A stretch of DNA of 5,652 bases. Origin: Elusimicrobiota bacterium (lineage in GTDB: Bacteria > Elusimicrobiota > Elusimicrobia > 2-02-FULL-39-32). A program made the translations under genes and the position numbers. A model generated the notes under the pieces. It was not told the origin of the DNA and did not search any database. It saw only the letters and a program-made list of their open reading frames with translations. The stretch spans positions 1-5,652 of the forward strand of contig JACPSV010000109.1 in the NCBI GenBank assembly GCA_016193115.1, written 5' to 3'. Positions within the stretch are counted from its first letter, which is position 1. Every line of letters begins with the position of its first letter. Of this stretch, positions 1 through 5,652 are shown piece by piece.

Positions 1-1356
1 ACAGAATCCATTGCGGTTGAAGACGACCACGATTCCCTGCGTCAAGCCTTGTGGCTGGCGACGGATCAATCGTACAAACAGGCGCTCAAAGGTTATTTGG
101 AAAAACAGGGAAAAAAGGTTTCAGAAATGGAAAAGGAGAAGGCGCCTGACTTTTCCCAAGAGGTTCCTTATAGGACGGTCTGCCCGCAGACGGCGGACCT
201 GTTGGACTTTAGCGATTACAAACTTGTTCTAAAAAATGTTTCCGCGGAGTTCAAACACTTTACGGAGATTCTGGACAGCGGGATTTCCTTAAGATCCAAC
301 CAGCGCGCTCAATACCTCTTAAACTCCGAAGGAACACAAATTCTTTGCCCTGCCAGCGGGAACCCCTATTTTATTTATGTCTGGGCGAAATCCCGGTCCC
401 CGGACGGCATGACTTTAGAAGTGGCGCGGACCTATTCCTTCCGAAGCAAATCCAATCTTCCCGCGGAGAGTTCTCTAATCCAATCCGTCAGAGAAATGGC
501 CGAAGAACTTCTCCATCTCAGAAAAGCCAAATTGGCGGATCCCTATACCGCGCCCGCCATTCTGGATCCGGACTCTACGGGAGTTCTCTTTCATGAAGCC
601 TTGGGTCATCGTCTGGAAGGAGAGCGTCAAAGAGATGAAGAAGAAGGGCAGACTTTCAAAGGTCAAGTCGGGAAAAGGGTCATTCCTTCTTTCTTGAGCG
701 TGGAAGATGATCCCACCCTGGCGACCCATAACGGGGTTGATCTCAATGGGAGATACTCTTTCGATGAGGAGGGAGTTCCCGCGCAGAGAGTGGTTTTAGT
801 GGAGAATGGGATACTAAAGAACTATCTCCTTTCCCGCAGGCCGATTCCCCAGTTCCTGAAATCGAATGGACACGGGAGAGCGCAGATCGGTAAAGATCCC
901 ATAGGCCGAATGTCTAACCTCATTATTAAATCGTCCCAACCCCTTCCATTGCCGGATCTGAAAAAAATGCTTCTGGAGGAATGCAAAAAACAGAACAAAC
1001 CCTACGGCCTTTTGATCCGGAAAATTCGTTCCGGAGACACGTTTACGGGACGCAGCCGGTACCAGGCTTTCAAAGGCACTCCGGAACAGGTTTTTCTGGT
1101 GGACGCTCAGAGCGGGGAAGAGGTTTTAGTGAGGGGCGTAGAGATTGTGGGAACGCCTCTGATCACGGTCAACAAAATACTGGCTACCGGAAACGATGTG
1201 GAAGTAAACAACGCTTTTTGCGGCGCCGAGTCCGGAACGATTCCCGTCTCCACGATCGCGCCCAGCGCTTTGGTCAAAGAAGTGGAACTGCAACGGTTAG
1301 GGGAAGATCGTCAAAAGCCGCCCATTTTGCCCCCACCGATACTGGATAAGGAGTGA
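1..1356 (+). CDS. TldD/PmbA-family zinc metallopeptidase, 5'-truncated by window edge
   Basis: The reading frame is open from base 1 and ends at TGA 1354-1356, so the 451 visible residues are the C-terminal part of a longer protein; the first internal ATG (base 49) is not the real start. The zinc motif HEALGHRLE (HExxxHxxE) lies at 592-618, visible residues 198-206. A cysteine at 1219-1221 (residue 407, context FCGAESG) matches the C-terminal cysteine that completes the metal site in E. coli TldD. The first visible residues (acidic stretch, then LRQALWLATDQSYKQAL) and the tail (VSTIAPSALVKEVELQR, then PPILPPP) resemble a long TldD variant of about 550 residues that I recall from memory, suggesting about 100 residues are missing upstream. 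Family members are cytoplasmic proteases, often paired with PmbA/TldE, that degrade unfolded peptides and, in E. coli, process microcin B17 and CcdA. No PmbA partner is visible; it could lie upstream. The gene ends 5 nt before folD and carries folD's ribosome binding site in its last codons. Family assignment is firm; the substrate is unknown. Confidence 0.93.
   Translation, partial: TESIAVEDDHDSLRQALWLATDQSYKQALKGYLEKQGKKVSEMEKEKAPDFSQEVPYRTVCPQTADLLDFSDYKLVLKNVSAEFKHFTEILDSGISLRSNQRAQYLLNSEGTQILCPASGNPYFIYVWAKSRSPDGMTLEVARTYSFRSKSNLPAESSLIQSVREMAEELLHLRKAKLADPYTAPAILDPDSTGVLFHEALGHRLEGERQRDEEEGQTFKGQVGKRVIPSFLSVEDDPTLATHNGVDLNGRYSFDEEGVPAQRVVLVENGILKNYLLSRRPIPQFLKSNGHGRAQIGKDPIGRMSNLIIKSSQPLPLPDLKKMLLEECKKQNKPYGLLIRKIRSGDTFTGRSRYQAFKGTPEQVFLVDAQSGEEVLVRGVEIVGTPLITVNKILATGNDVEVNNAFCGAESGTIPVSTIAPSALVKEVELQRLGEDRQKPPILPPPILDKE
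1348..1353 (+). promoter_or_regulatory. Shine-Dalgarno site of folD (AAGGAG)
   Basis: AAGGAG lies 8 nt before the ATG at 1362, an ideal spacing. It is inside the last codons of the upstream TldD-like gene. It decides the start: the in-frame GTG at 1353 shares a base with this site and cannot be served by it, so the ATG at 1362 is preferred. Confidence 0.85.
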
Positions 1357-1361
1357 ACGCC

Positions 1362-2246
1362 ATGAGCGCTCGTATCATAGACGGTAAAGCAATCGCGTCG
1401 GCCTTAAAAGTGGAGATTAAACAAGAAGTCGAAAATTTAAAATCTTCCGGAATCATTCCGGGACTGGCGACCCTTCTGATTGGAGAAAACCCGGCCTCTC
1501 ACATTTATGTGAAAAGCAAGCACCGCGCTTGTCAGGAGGTTGGCATCGCTTCCTTTGACCATGTTCTCCCCGCTGATTCCAAACTGGAGGATGTGATTGG
1601 CACAGTGAACAAACTCAACGCCGATAGAACTGTGCATGCCATTCTGGTTCAGCTGCCCCTGCCGCCCCAGATTGACGTGGATTCCGTTCTCAACGCCATC
1701 TCTCCCTGGAAAGACGTGGACGGTTTTCATCCCGCCAATTTAGGACGGTTGTTTGCGGCCAAAGATCTCAGCGAACTTTCTAACGACAAACGAGTGGTTC
1801 CAATTCCTTGCACGCCGCAAGGGATGCTGGTGATGCTCCAAAAGTGCGGCGTGACGATAGCGGGCAAAAAAGCGGTGGTGGTAGGCCGTTCCATGATTGT
1901 CGGTAAACCGATGGCCGCTCTTCTTTTGGCGTGTCATGCCACCGTGACCATAGCGCATTCCAAGACTAAAGATTTGGAAGGATGCTGCCGTGGAGCGGAC
2001 ATTCTGGTGGCTGCCATTGGTAAGATACACATGATTCATTCCGGGATGGTCCAAGAAGGCGCGGTTGTGCTGGACGTGGGGATCAACCGCCAACCTGATG
2101 GGAAAATCACGGGCGACGTTGACTTTGATTCGGTCAAAGAAAAAGCAGGCTGGATTACCCCCGTCCCGGGCGGCGTAGGTCCTATGACCATCGTCATGCT
2201 CTTGAAAAACACCGTCCTTCTCGCCAATAGTTTTCTAAAAAGATAA
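1362..2246 (+). CDS. folD: Bifunctional methylenetetrahydrofolate dehydrogenase / methenyltetrahydrofolate cyclohydrolase FolD
   Basis: FolD interconverts 5,10-methylene-, 5,10-methenyl- and 10-formyl-tetrahydrofolate in the cytoplasm, normally with NADP(H), feeding purine and formyl-methionine synthesis. From ATG 1362 the protein is 294 residues, close to the usual 280-300. The N-terminal catalytic domain has the conserved Tyr49 and Lys53 (YVKSK), Gln97 in VQLPLP and Asp120 in KDVDGFHP, matching E. coli Tyr50, Lys54, Gln98 and Asp121 with a shift of one. The central nucleotide-binding domain has PCTPQG (150-154 region) and VVVGRSMIVGKP (172-183), and the C-terminus has the signature PGGVGPMT (269-276). 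Residue 178 is Met where many FolD proteins have Asn or similar. About ten extra residues (roughly 131-146) sit before PIPCTP, compared with E. coli FolD as I remember it; this is probably a surface loop. All key residues are present, so the enzyme should be active. It lies 5 nt after the TldD-like gene and 5 nt before the next gene, consistent with one transcript. Confidence 0.97.
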   Translation: MSARIIDGKAIASALKVEIKQEVENLKSSGIIPGLATLLIGENPASHIYVKSKHRACQEVGIASFDHVLPADSKLEDVIGTVNKLNADRTVHAILVQLPLPPQIDVDSVLNAISPWKDVDGFHPANLGRLFAAKDLSELSNDKRVVPIPCTPQGMLVMLQKCGVTIAGKKAVVVGRSMIVGKPMAALLLACHATVTIAHSKTKDLEGCCRGADILVAAIGKIHMIHSGMVQEGAVVLDVGINRQPDGKITGDVDFDSVKEKAGWITPVPGGVGPMTIVMLLKNTVLLANSFLKR

Positions 2247-2251
2247 GACCA

Positions 2252-3496
2252 TTGAATAACGTCGGGGAATCGTTACAGAAAGATCTCATCCAAATGGCGG
2301 TTCGCTTGGACCGCCGGCTCTATGGCAAACCGGAGCTGCCTTCTTCTTCCCTTGGAATCCAAAACTATCTAAGATTCTTTTTTAATCTGATTGGTTTCTT
2401 TCTAGGCTTTTTTTTCCTTCGTTTAACGCCTCCCGCCGTTTCCAACCGTCTTTCTTCTTTTGTATCCCTGTTCAAATCTTCCCGAAAAGTTTCCAATTTC
2501 TCTCAGGAAAATCAATCTGCCCTAGAAGAATCCCGCGCTCTCATCCATCGCTGCCGCAAAAATTTTGGCCTCAATCCCTGTGTTTTGATTCTCACCACGC
2601 ACCCAAAAACTTCAACGTCGGAGTCCCATCTTTTGGGAGAGATGTTTCGCTGCGCGGTCCAGATCACAGACAGAGTCTCACCCTGTTCCAAAATAAAGTT
2701 GGTGCAAGCGATTGACTCCTTTGCTTTGGATACGATTCCCTTGGTTGCGGGAGACATTTATTCTGGGCTTATGAGAGCCAGTCACCTGGCGATGGATCGT
2801 CTTCCCACGGAAAGAACCACGTTCCAGAAGCTCCTTTTCCAAAGATCCCATTATAGGCGCACCCTCTTTGAGATTGTAAAGGCGCTTAAACAAAAACACG
2901 TGGTCTGCATCGCTCTGGGAGGAGCCGTGGTTCACAATGCTCGTTTGCTCTACAGCGCCAAAGAGTTTGCCCAAAAGATCCATCGTCTTTCCCTTACCCA
3001 ACCTCATTCCCGCACCTCCCACCGTCATTCCCGCGAAAGCGGGAATCCAGAGAGAGATGTCTCAAGGATCGTCCTAATACGGCAAGTCACATCCCTCCTT
3101 TCCGGCGAAAAAGCGACCGGCTGTACGCAGGGCATACTTTCCCAAGATGAGAAAAAAGGTCTCGTTTCCATTCTTTCGCGGATGGGTCTTTCCCAAGAAT
3201 CCCTTCAGAAAGAGATTCATGATTTTGAGAATGAGCTGAGGTTAGAGACCCCTTACCGCCTGCGGTTTTTTCGGGTTCTTCTGGGCAGAATCTGCGGCCG
3301 GAAGACGCCTCTGATTTTGTTGCCCCTCTCGCATTTTAATGCAGGCCAGATCGTTTTGAACGCTGCGGAACTTGTCCTATCGTTTGACTCTAAAACAGAA
3401 AAAATAATTCGTCTGAACAAAGAGGGCGCAGAAGAGACCGAACCGCTTACAGAATTCGTCCAACGTTTTGTCTCCGCAAAACTCAATCCCCGATGA
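2252..3496 (+). CDS. Membrane-anchored protein of unknown function with an in-frame repeat insertion
   Basis: I do not recognise this family. From TTG 2252 it has 414 residues. One strongly hydrophobic, Phe/Leu-rich segment at about residues 40-58 is probably a membrane anchor, preceded by a basic amphipathic stretch (about 10-26). The rest looks soluble and falls into two parts: about 90-245 (containing LILTTHP, VAGDIYSGL and ALGGAVVHNA) and about 270-405 (containing TPLILLPLSHFNAGQIVLNAAELVL). They are joined by a polar segment at about 248-270 containing HSRTSHRHSRESGNPE, which is translation of a palindromic DNA repeat. The start is uncertain: TTG 2252 lies 5 nt after folD with only a weak purine stretch before it; ATG 2294 (residue 15) is the main alternative. 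The stop overlaps the next gene's ATG (ATGA, 3493-3496). Co-location with a membrane glycosyltransferase suggests an envelope role, but this is inference. It is likely a real gene because it fills the space between folD and the next gene with no stops and tight junctions. Confidence 0.8.
   Translation: MNNVGESLQKDLIQMAVRLDRRLYGKPELPSSSLGIQNYLRFFFNLIGFFLGFFFLRLTPPAVSNRLSSFVSLFKSSRKVSNFSQENQSALEESRALIHRCRKNFGLNPCVLILTTHPKTSTSESHLLGEMFRCAVQITDRVSPCSKIKLVQAIDSFALDTIPLVAGDIYSGLMRASHLAMDRLPTERTTFQKLLFQRSHYRRTLFEIVKALKQKHVVCIALGGAVVHNARLLYSAKEFAQKIHRLSLTQPHSRTSHRHSRESGNPERDVSRIVLIRQVTSLLSGEKATGCTQGILSQDEKKGLVSILSRMGLSQESLQKEIHDFENELRLETPYRLRFFRVLLGRICGRKTPLILLPLSHFNAGQIVLNAAELVLSFDSKTEKIIRLNKEGAEETEPLTEFVQRFVSAKLNPR
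3022..3050. repeat. dRS3-like palindromic repeat inside a coding sequence
   Basis: The core ATTCCCGC-GAAA-GCGGGAAT (3027-3046) is a perfect 8-bp inverted repeat around a GAAA loop. It fits the ATTCCC-N8-GGGAAT pattern of the dispersed dRS3 repeat described in Neisseria; related elements are scattered in many other bacteria. Flanking CCGTC and CCAG belong to the commonly seen extended unit. It is read through in frame in the host gene as HSRESGNPE, starting at residue 259. A 10-bp direct copy of its left arm, TCATTCCCGC, lies 21 bp upstream (3004-3013 against 3025-3034). Whether it is repeated elsewhere in this genome cannot be seen here. Confidence 0.85.
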
Positions 3497-4887
3497 ACCC
3501 GAAACGCGATCTCGCGTTCATCTTCTTTTTCAGCATCCTGACGCATCTCCCCGGCTTTTTCAATCCCATCCTGGACTACCACGGTTGGGCACAGACCCTG
3601 CGCGCCTCCATTGCCCGAAACTTTTCCGAAGGAGACATGAACTTTTTCCAACCTCATGTAGATTTTAGGGGGGACAACCCCAGACCCGCATCCACACAGT
3701 TTCCTCTCTACAGTTATTTGATTGCTTGTCTCTACAGGCTTTTTGGCGAAAATGAGATTTGGGGAAGGATCATCTCTATCCTCTTTGCCGCGTTCAGTTC
3801 CATTTCTCTATACCATTTGGTGAATCGAAATTTCGACCGTCGGTCTGCGTTTTGGAGTTCTCTTATATTCAGTCTCATTCCCATCCGCATCTATTTTACC
3901 CGTACGGTCATGCCGGAGGCGATGTCCCTTTTTTGTCTGATCCAGGGCTATGATTGTGTGTTTCGTTGGTTAGAATTCTACCGGTTTTGGCCTTGGGGGC
4001 TGACCGCCTGCCTGCTTTTATCGTTAGCCGGCCTCTTAAAGCTGCCTTACATTTTTCTGCTGGCGCCCGCTCTCTTTTTGCTGTACAGGGGGAAACGTAT
4101 GAAGGAATTTCTGGTCTTGTCGGCCGCCATCTTTCTCTTAGTCGGAGGATGGTACGGGTACACCGCGTTGGGATTGCCCGCATTGAGCGCGGAAGGTCAT
4201 TTTTTTGCTTCCGAGTTAAACTGGTGGCAAGAATGGAGCGGCGGAGAGTTTTGGTCCAGCCTCTTTTTGTCCCGATTTCCAGAACTTTTGACTACCTACG
4301 CAGGGTTACTCTTTTTGGTGGTGGGGTATCTCGTCCTCTGGAGAAAGAGAGAATCCTTTTTCCTGATCTGGTTTTTAACTGTTTTACTCTACACTATTTT
4401 TTCCGGAAAGTATGGCAGAGTTCACCAGTACGCGTCGCTTCCGTTTGCTCCCATCAATGCCCTATTCATCGCTCTTGGTTTTCTCTATTGTTGGGACAAA
4501 GGAAAGGAGAAACCGGGAGCAAAATTAATTTTAAGTCTTCTGCTTCTCTCCATTCCCCTGCACGCCTATTTAAGAATTAAACATTGGTATCGCTGCGAGG
4601 AAGTTTGGGTATTCAGAGCGAAAGAGGCCGTCCAAAAAATCTCTTCGCCCACCGATCTCTTTTATATCTATGCCCAGGACCAACCCTTTTATCTCTACCA
4701 CATCCATCGCAAAGGTTACACCGCTTCTCTCTACCCTTACGGATCCGACGCTTTTGAGACTGTAGCCCGCAAAATACGGTTTATTCTAGTCCCCGGATCC
4801 CAACCACCCCGCGACCTGGAAGAAAAATACACTCTCGCGGTCCAAGACAAAGATTTCCTCATCTATGAGGGCAGAAAAAATAATTGA
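3493..4887 (+). CDS. Multi-pass membrane glycosyltransferase, ArnT/PMT (GT39/GT83-like) superfamily
   Basis: Enzymes of this superfamily move a sugar from a polyprenyl-phosphate donor to a lipid, glycan or protein on the outer face of the cytoplasmic membrane. The 464-residue protein starts with one membrane helix (about 7-25) followed by an extracytoplasmic loop holding the acidic motif DYHGWAQTLRASIARNF (Asp28 onwards), which resembles the D-(Y/E)-H-x-W-R-Q motif of this family; the usual Arg is Ala33 here. The loop continues with VDFRGDNP (Asp57) and runs into FPLYSYL (70-76). A second signature, RTVMPEA (137-143), follows the fourth hydrophobic segment. Further hydrophobic segments lie at about 92-111, 118-135, 162-190, 200-222, 258-283, 288-305, 315-335 and 345-362. 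The last 100 residues are hydrophilic, as expected for a C-terminal periplasmic domain. The ATG overlaps the preceding stop by 4 nt and there is no strong Shine-Dalgarno site, suggesting translational coupling. The stop overlaps the next TTG start. Donor and acceptor cannot be deduced from the sequence. Confidence 0.85.
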   Translation: MNPKRDLAFIFFFSILTHLPGFFNPILDYHGWAQTLRASIARNFSEGDMNFFQPHVDFRGDNPRPASTQFPLYSYLIACLYRLFGENEIWGRIISILFAAFSSISLYHLVNRNFDRRSAFWSSLIFSLIPIRIYFTRTVMPEAMSLFCLIQGYDCVFRWLEFYRFWPWGLTACLLLSLAGLLKLPYIFLLAPALFLLYRGKRMKEFLVLSAAIFLLVGGWYGYTALGLPALSAEGHFFASELNWWQEWSGGEFWSSLFLSRFPELLTTYAGLLFLVVGYLVLWRKRESFFLIWFLTVLLYTIFSGKYGRVHQYASLPFAPINALFIALGFLYCWDKGKEKPGAKLILSLLLLSIPLHAYLRIKHWYRCEEVWVFRAKEAVQKISSPTDLFYIYAQDQPFYLYHIHRKGYTASLYPYGSDAFETVARKIRFILVPGSQPPRDLEEKYTLAVQDKDFLIYEGRKNN

Positions 4888-5498
4888 AGAAACTGTTTGA
4901 GAAACTCATTCGCATTTTCTGGGGAGTGATCTTAATCCCGTTCACTCTGGCCACTTTTTATCATATCCCCTCGCTCTTATTTTCTCTGAACCACCGTGTA
5001 GATTCTCTGATGTTTTTGTTTGCCGGAGCGGTGATTTATCTGGTTTTAGAAGGGGTCCTGCACCGTCCTCTAAGAACCTATGTTTTTGGCCACGAGCTGA
5101 CCCACGCTTTAGCTTCCATCCTCATGGGCGGCAAAGCGCGCGACTTTAGTGTCTCCAAGGGAGGGGGCAGCGTTTCCGTCACAAAGACCAACTTCTTTGT
5201 CGCTTTAGCTCCCTACTGTATACCGCTTTACACGCTCCTGATTTTTCTTCTATTTTTTGCGATGAGATTTTTTTACCCCCTGGACGACCTCAAAAAAACA
5301 GGTTTTTTCTTTTCCATCGTCTTTATATTATTGTGCAACGGCTGGATGATCGTCGTAATTTCCAAACTCCTCTTCTGGGACTTTATCTCTCTCCCCCACT
5401 TCTTCCTCGCCACCCTAAAAACCCAACTGACACTATGGCAGTGGCTTTTCAAATTAATCAAGGATTGTTCCGCAACCTTCTCTAATAAATTCTTTTAG
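4884..5498 (+). CDS. M50-type (site-2-protease-like) membrane metalloprotease, short form
   Basis: This 204-residue, strongly hydrophobic protein carries the zinc protease motif HELTH at residues 70-74 (His70, Glu71, His74) in the context YVFGHELTHALASILMGGKARDFSVSKGGG, typical of M50B-like intramembrane proteases. Hydrophobic segments are at about 10-34, 41-60, 104-130 and 139-164. The region after HELTH (TKTNFFVALAPYCIPLYTLL) and GFFFSIVFILLCNG fit the family pattern. From memory, relatives have about 30 more residues between the PxY helix (ending near residue 131) and the DL-x3-G-x-FFS segment (135-144), including an FHxxxT motif; that stretch is absent here. Asp134 or Asp135 is a candidate third metal ligand. 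The TTG start at 4884 overlaps the glycosyltransferase stop (TTGA); GAGGG at 4867-4871 is a modest ribosome site 12 nt upstream. The next in-frame ATG (residue 43) would remove the first helix. M50 enzymes often cut membrane-bound regulators, but the substrate here is unknown. Confidence 0.82.
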   Translation: MKKLFEKLIRIFWGVILIPFTLATFYHIPSLLFSLNHRVDSLMFLFAGAVIYLVLEGVLHRPLRTYVFGHELTHALASILMGGKARDFSVSKGGGSVSVTKTNFFVALAPYCIPLYTLLIFLLFFAMRFFYPLDDLKKTGFFFSIVFILLCNGWMIVVISKLLFWDFISLPHFFLATLKTQLTLWQWLFKLIKDCSATFSNKFF

Positions 5499-5532
5499 AA
5501 TTCCATCCCAACTCCCCCGTAACAGCCTCAGA

Positions 5533-5595
5533 ATAGAGTAAGGCGCTGGCGCGCCATCCCAATGGATCGGGACACGTTTCCAGCACCTCCTCATC
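5533..5595 (-). ncRNA. Group II intron domain VI with branch-point adenosine
   Basis: On the minus strand GAGGTGCTGG (5589-5580) pairs with CCAGCGCCTT (5549-5540) over 10 bp with two G-U pairs. The basal GAG then pairs with CTC (5538-5536), leaving A at 5539 unpaired. This bulged adenosine is 7 nt from the predicted intron 3' end (CTCTAT follows it), the position expected for the lariat branch point. The apical part (about 5550-5579) contains a further TCCC/GGGA hairpin, making this domain VI fairly long. Confidence 0.8.
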
Positions 5596-5628
5596 AAACC
5601 GTACGTGACCTTTTCGATCATACGGCTT
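5596..5628 (-). ncRNA. Group II intron domain V (33 nt)
   Basis: On the minus strand the lower helix AAGCCGTAT pairs with GTACGGTTT over 9 bp, including the expected G-U wobble at position 3, and holds the catalytic AGC triad at positions 2-4. A two-base AC bulge separates it from the distal helix GATC/GGTC, which closes a GAAAA loop. The standard domain V is 34 nt with a 5-bp distal helix and a GNRA tetraloop; this copy is one nucleotide shorter, giving 4 bp and a pentaloop. Confidence 0.85.
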
Positions 5629-5652
5629 TCCAAGAACATTCGCCGAAAGCTC

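Larger units (their letters stand above)
5533..5652 (-). mobile_element. Group II intron, 3' end (5' part beyond the window)
   Basis: Read on the minus strand, the last 120 bases contain a domain V hairpin directly followed by a domain VI hairpin with a bulged A, ending in ACTCTAT; the predicted 3' splice site follows base 5533. The intron is antisense to the five-gene cluster and its end lies 34 bp beyond the protease stop codon. The rest of the ribozyme and any reverse transcriptase/maturase gene would lie past 5652. The minus strand beyond the splice site, down to the operon end, contains no convincing gene, so the insertion appears intergenic. Whether the intron is complete or a fragment cannot be told here. 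Confidence 0.85.

Noticed and set aside
1353..1361. GTG at 1353 as the folD start
   Set aside because: It shares a base with the AAGGAG ribosome site; the ATG at 1362 has ideal spacing and gives the usual FolD N-terminus.
1740..2093. Minus-strand open frame of 117 codons within folD
   Set aside because: Shadow of folD, whose + strand frame carries all the family motifs; it is low in hydrophobic order and has no ribosome site that I can see.
3004..3034. CRISPR-like or tandem repeat from the two TCATTCCCGC copies
   Set aside because: Only two 10-bp copies, one being the arm of the palindrome; no further units or spacers.
2252..3496. Acyltransferase assignment of the unknown gene from HLAMD and TPLILLPLSHF
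   Set aside because: The HX4D acyltransferase motif is not present (the spacing is HX3D) and no second acyltransferase block can be recognised, so the name would be invented.
5488..5502. AATTCT-TTT-AGAATT inverted repeat at the protease stop as a terminator
   Set aside because: Only 6 AT-rich base pairs with a 3-nt loop and no following T tract; too weak for a Rho-independent terminator.
5454..5639. Minus-strand open frame of 61 codons at the window end
   Set aside because: It runs across domain V and domain VI of the group II intron and into the end of the protease gene; the RNA structure explains the sequence and the peptide matches nothing I know.

Overview
The window is a tightly packed, single-strand gene cluster from a bacterium of moderate GC content, ending in the 3' end of a group II intron on the opposite strand. 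Five protein genes run left to right on the + strand: the 3' part of a TldD-like metallopeptidase gene (1-1356), folD (1362-2246), a membrane-anchored protein of unknown function (2252-3496), a multi-pass glycosyltransferase of the ArnT/PMT type (3493-4887) and a small M50-type membrane metalloprotease (4884-5498). The joints are 5 nt, 5 nt, a 4-nt ATGA overlap and a 4-nt TTGA overlap. No promoter or terminator is visible between the genes, so they are probably co-transcribed, with the promoter upstream of the window.

The organism cannot be fixed from this sequence. The lipid-linked-sugar type glycosyltransferase, the ATTCCC...GGGAAT palindromic repeat and the TTG starts fit a Gram-negative environmental lineage (for example Omnitrophota-, Nitrospirota- or Deltaproteobacteria-like). 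This is inference only.

The genes do not form one recognisable pathway. FolD supplies one-carbon folate intermediates in the cytoplasm. TldD is a cytoplasmic Zn-dependent protease subunit. The last three genes encode membrane or membrane-anchored proteins, and the last two are translationally overlapped. The layout looks like a housekeeping pair followed by an envelope-related trio.

Two mobile or repetitive signals stand out. First, a dRS3-like palindromic repeat (core 3027-3046) lies inside the unknown gene and is read through in frame as HSRESGNPE. Second, from 5533 to the window end the minus strand carries a clear group II intron domain V (catalytic AGC, AC bulge) and a domain VI with a bulged adenosine 7 nt from the predicted intron end. 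The rest of the intron, including any reverse transcriptase gene, lies beyond the window. I see no evidence for a wholly new multi-gene system. The strongest leads are the in-frame repeat, the intron end with a 33-nt domain V, the uncharacterised gene 3 and the apparently shortened M50 protease.
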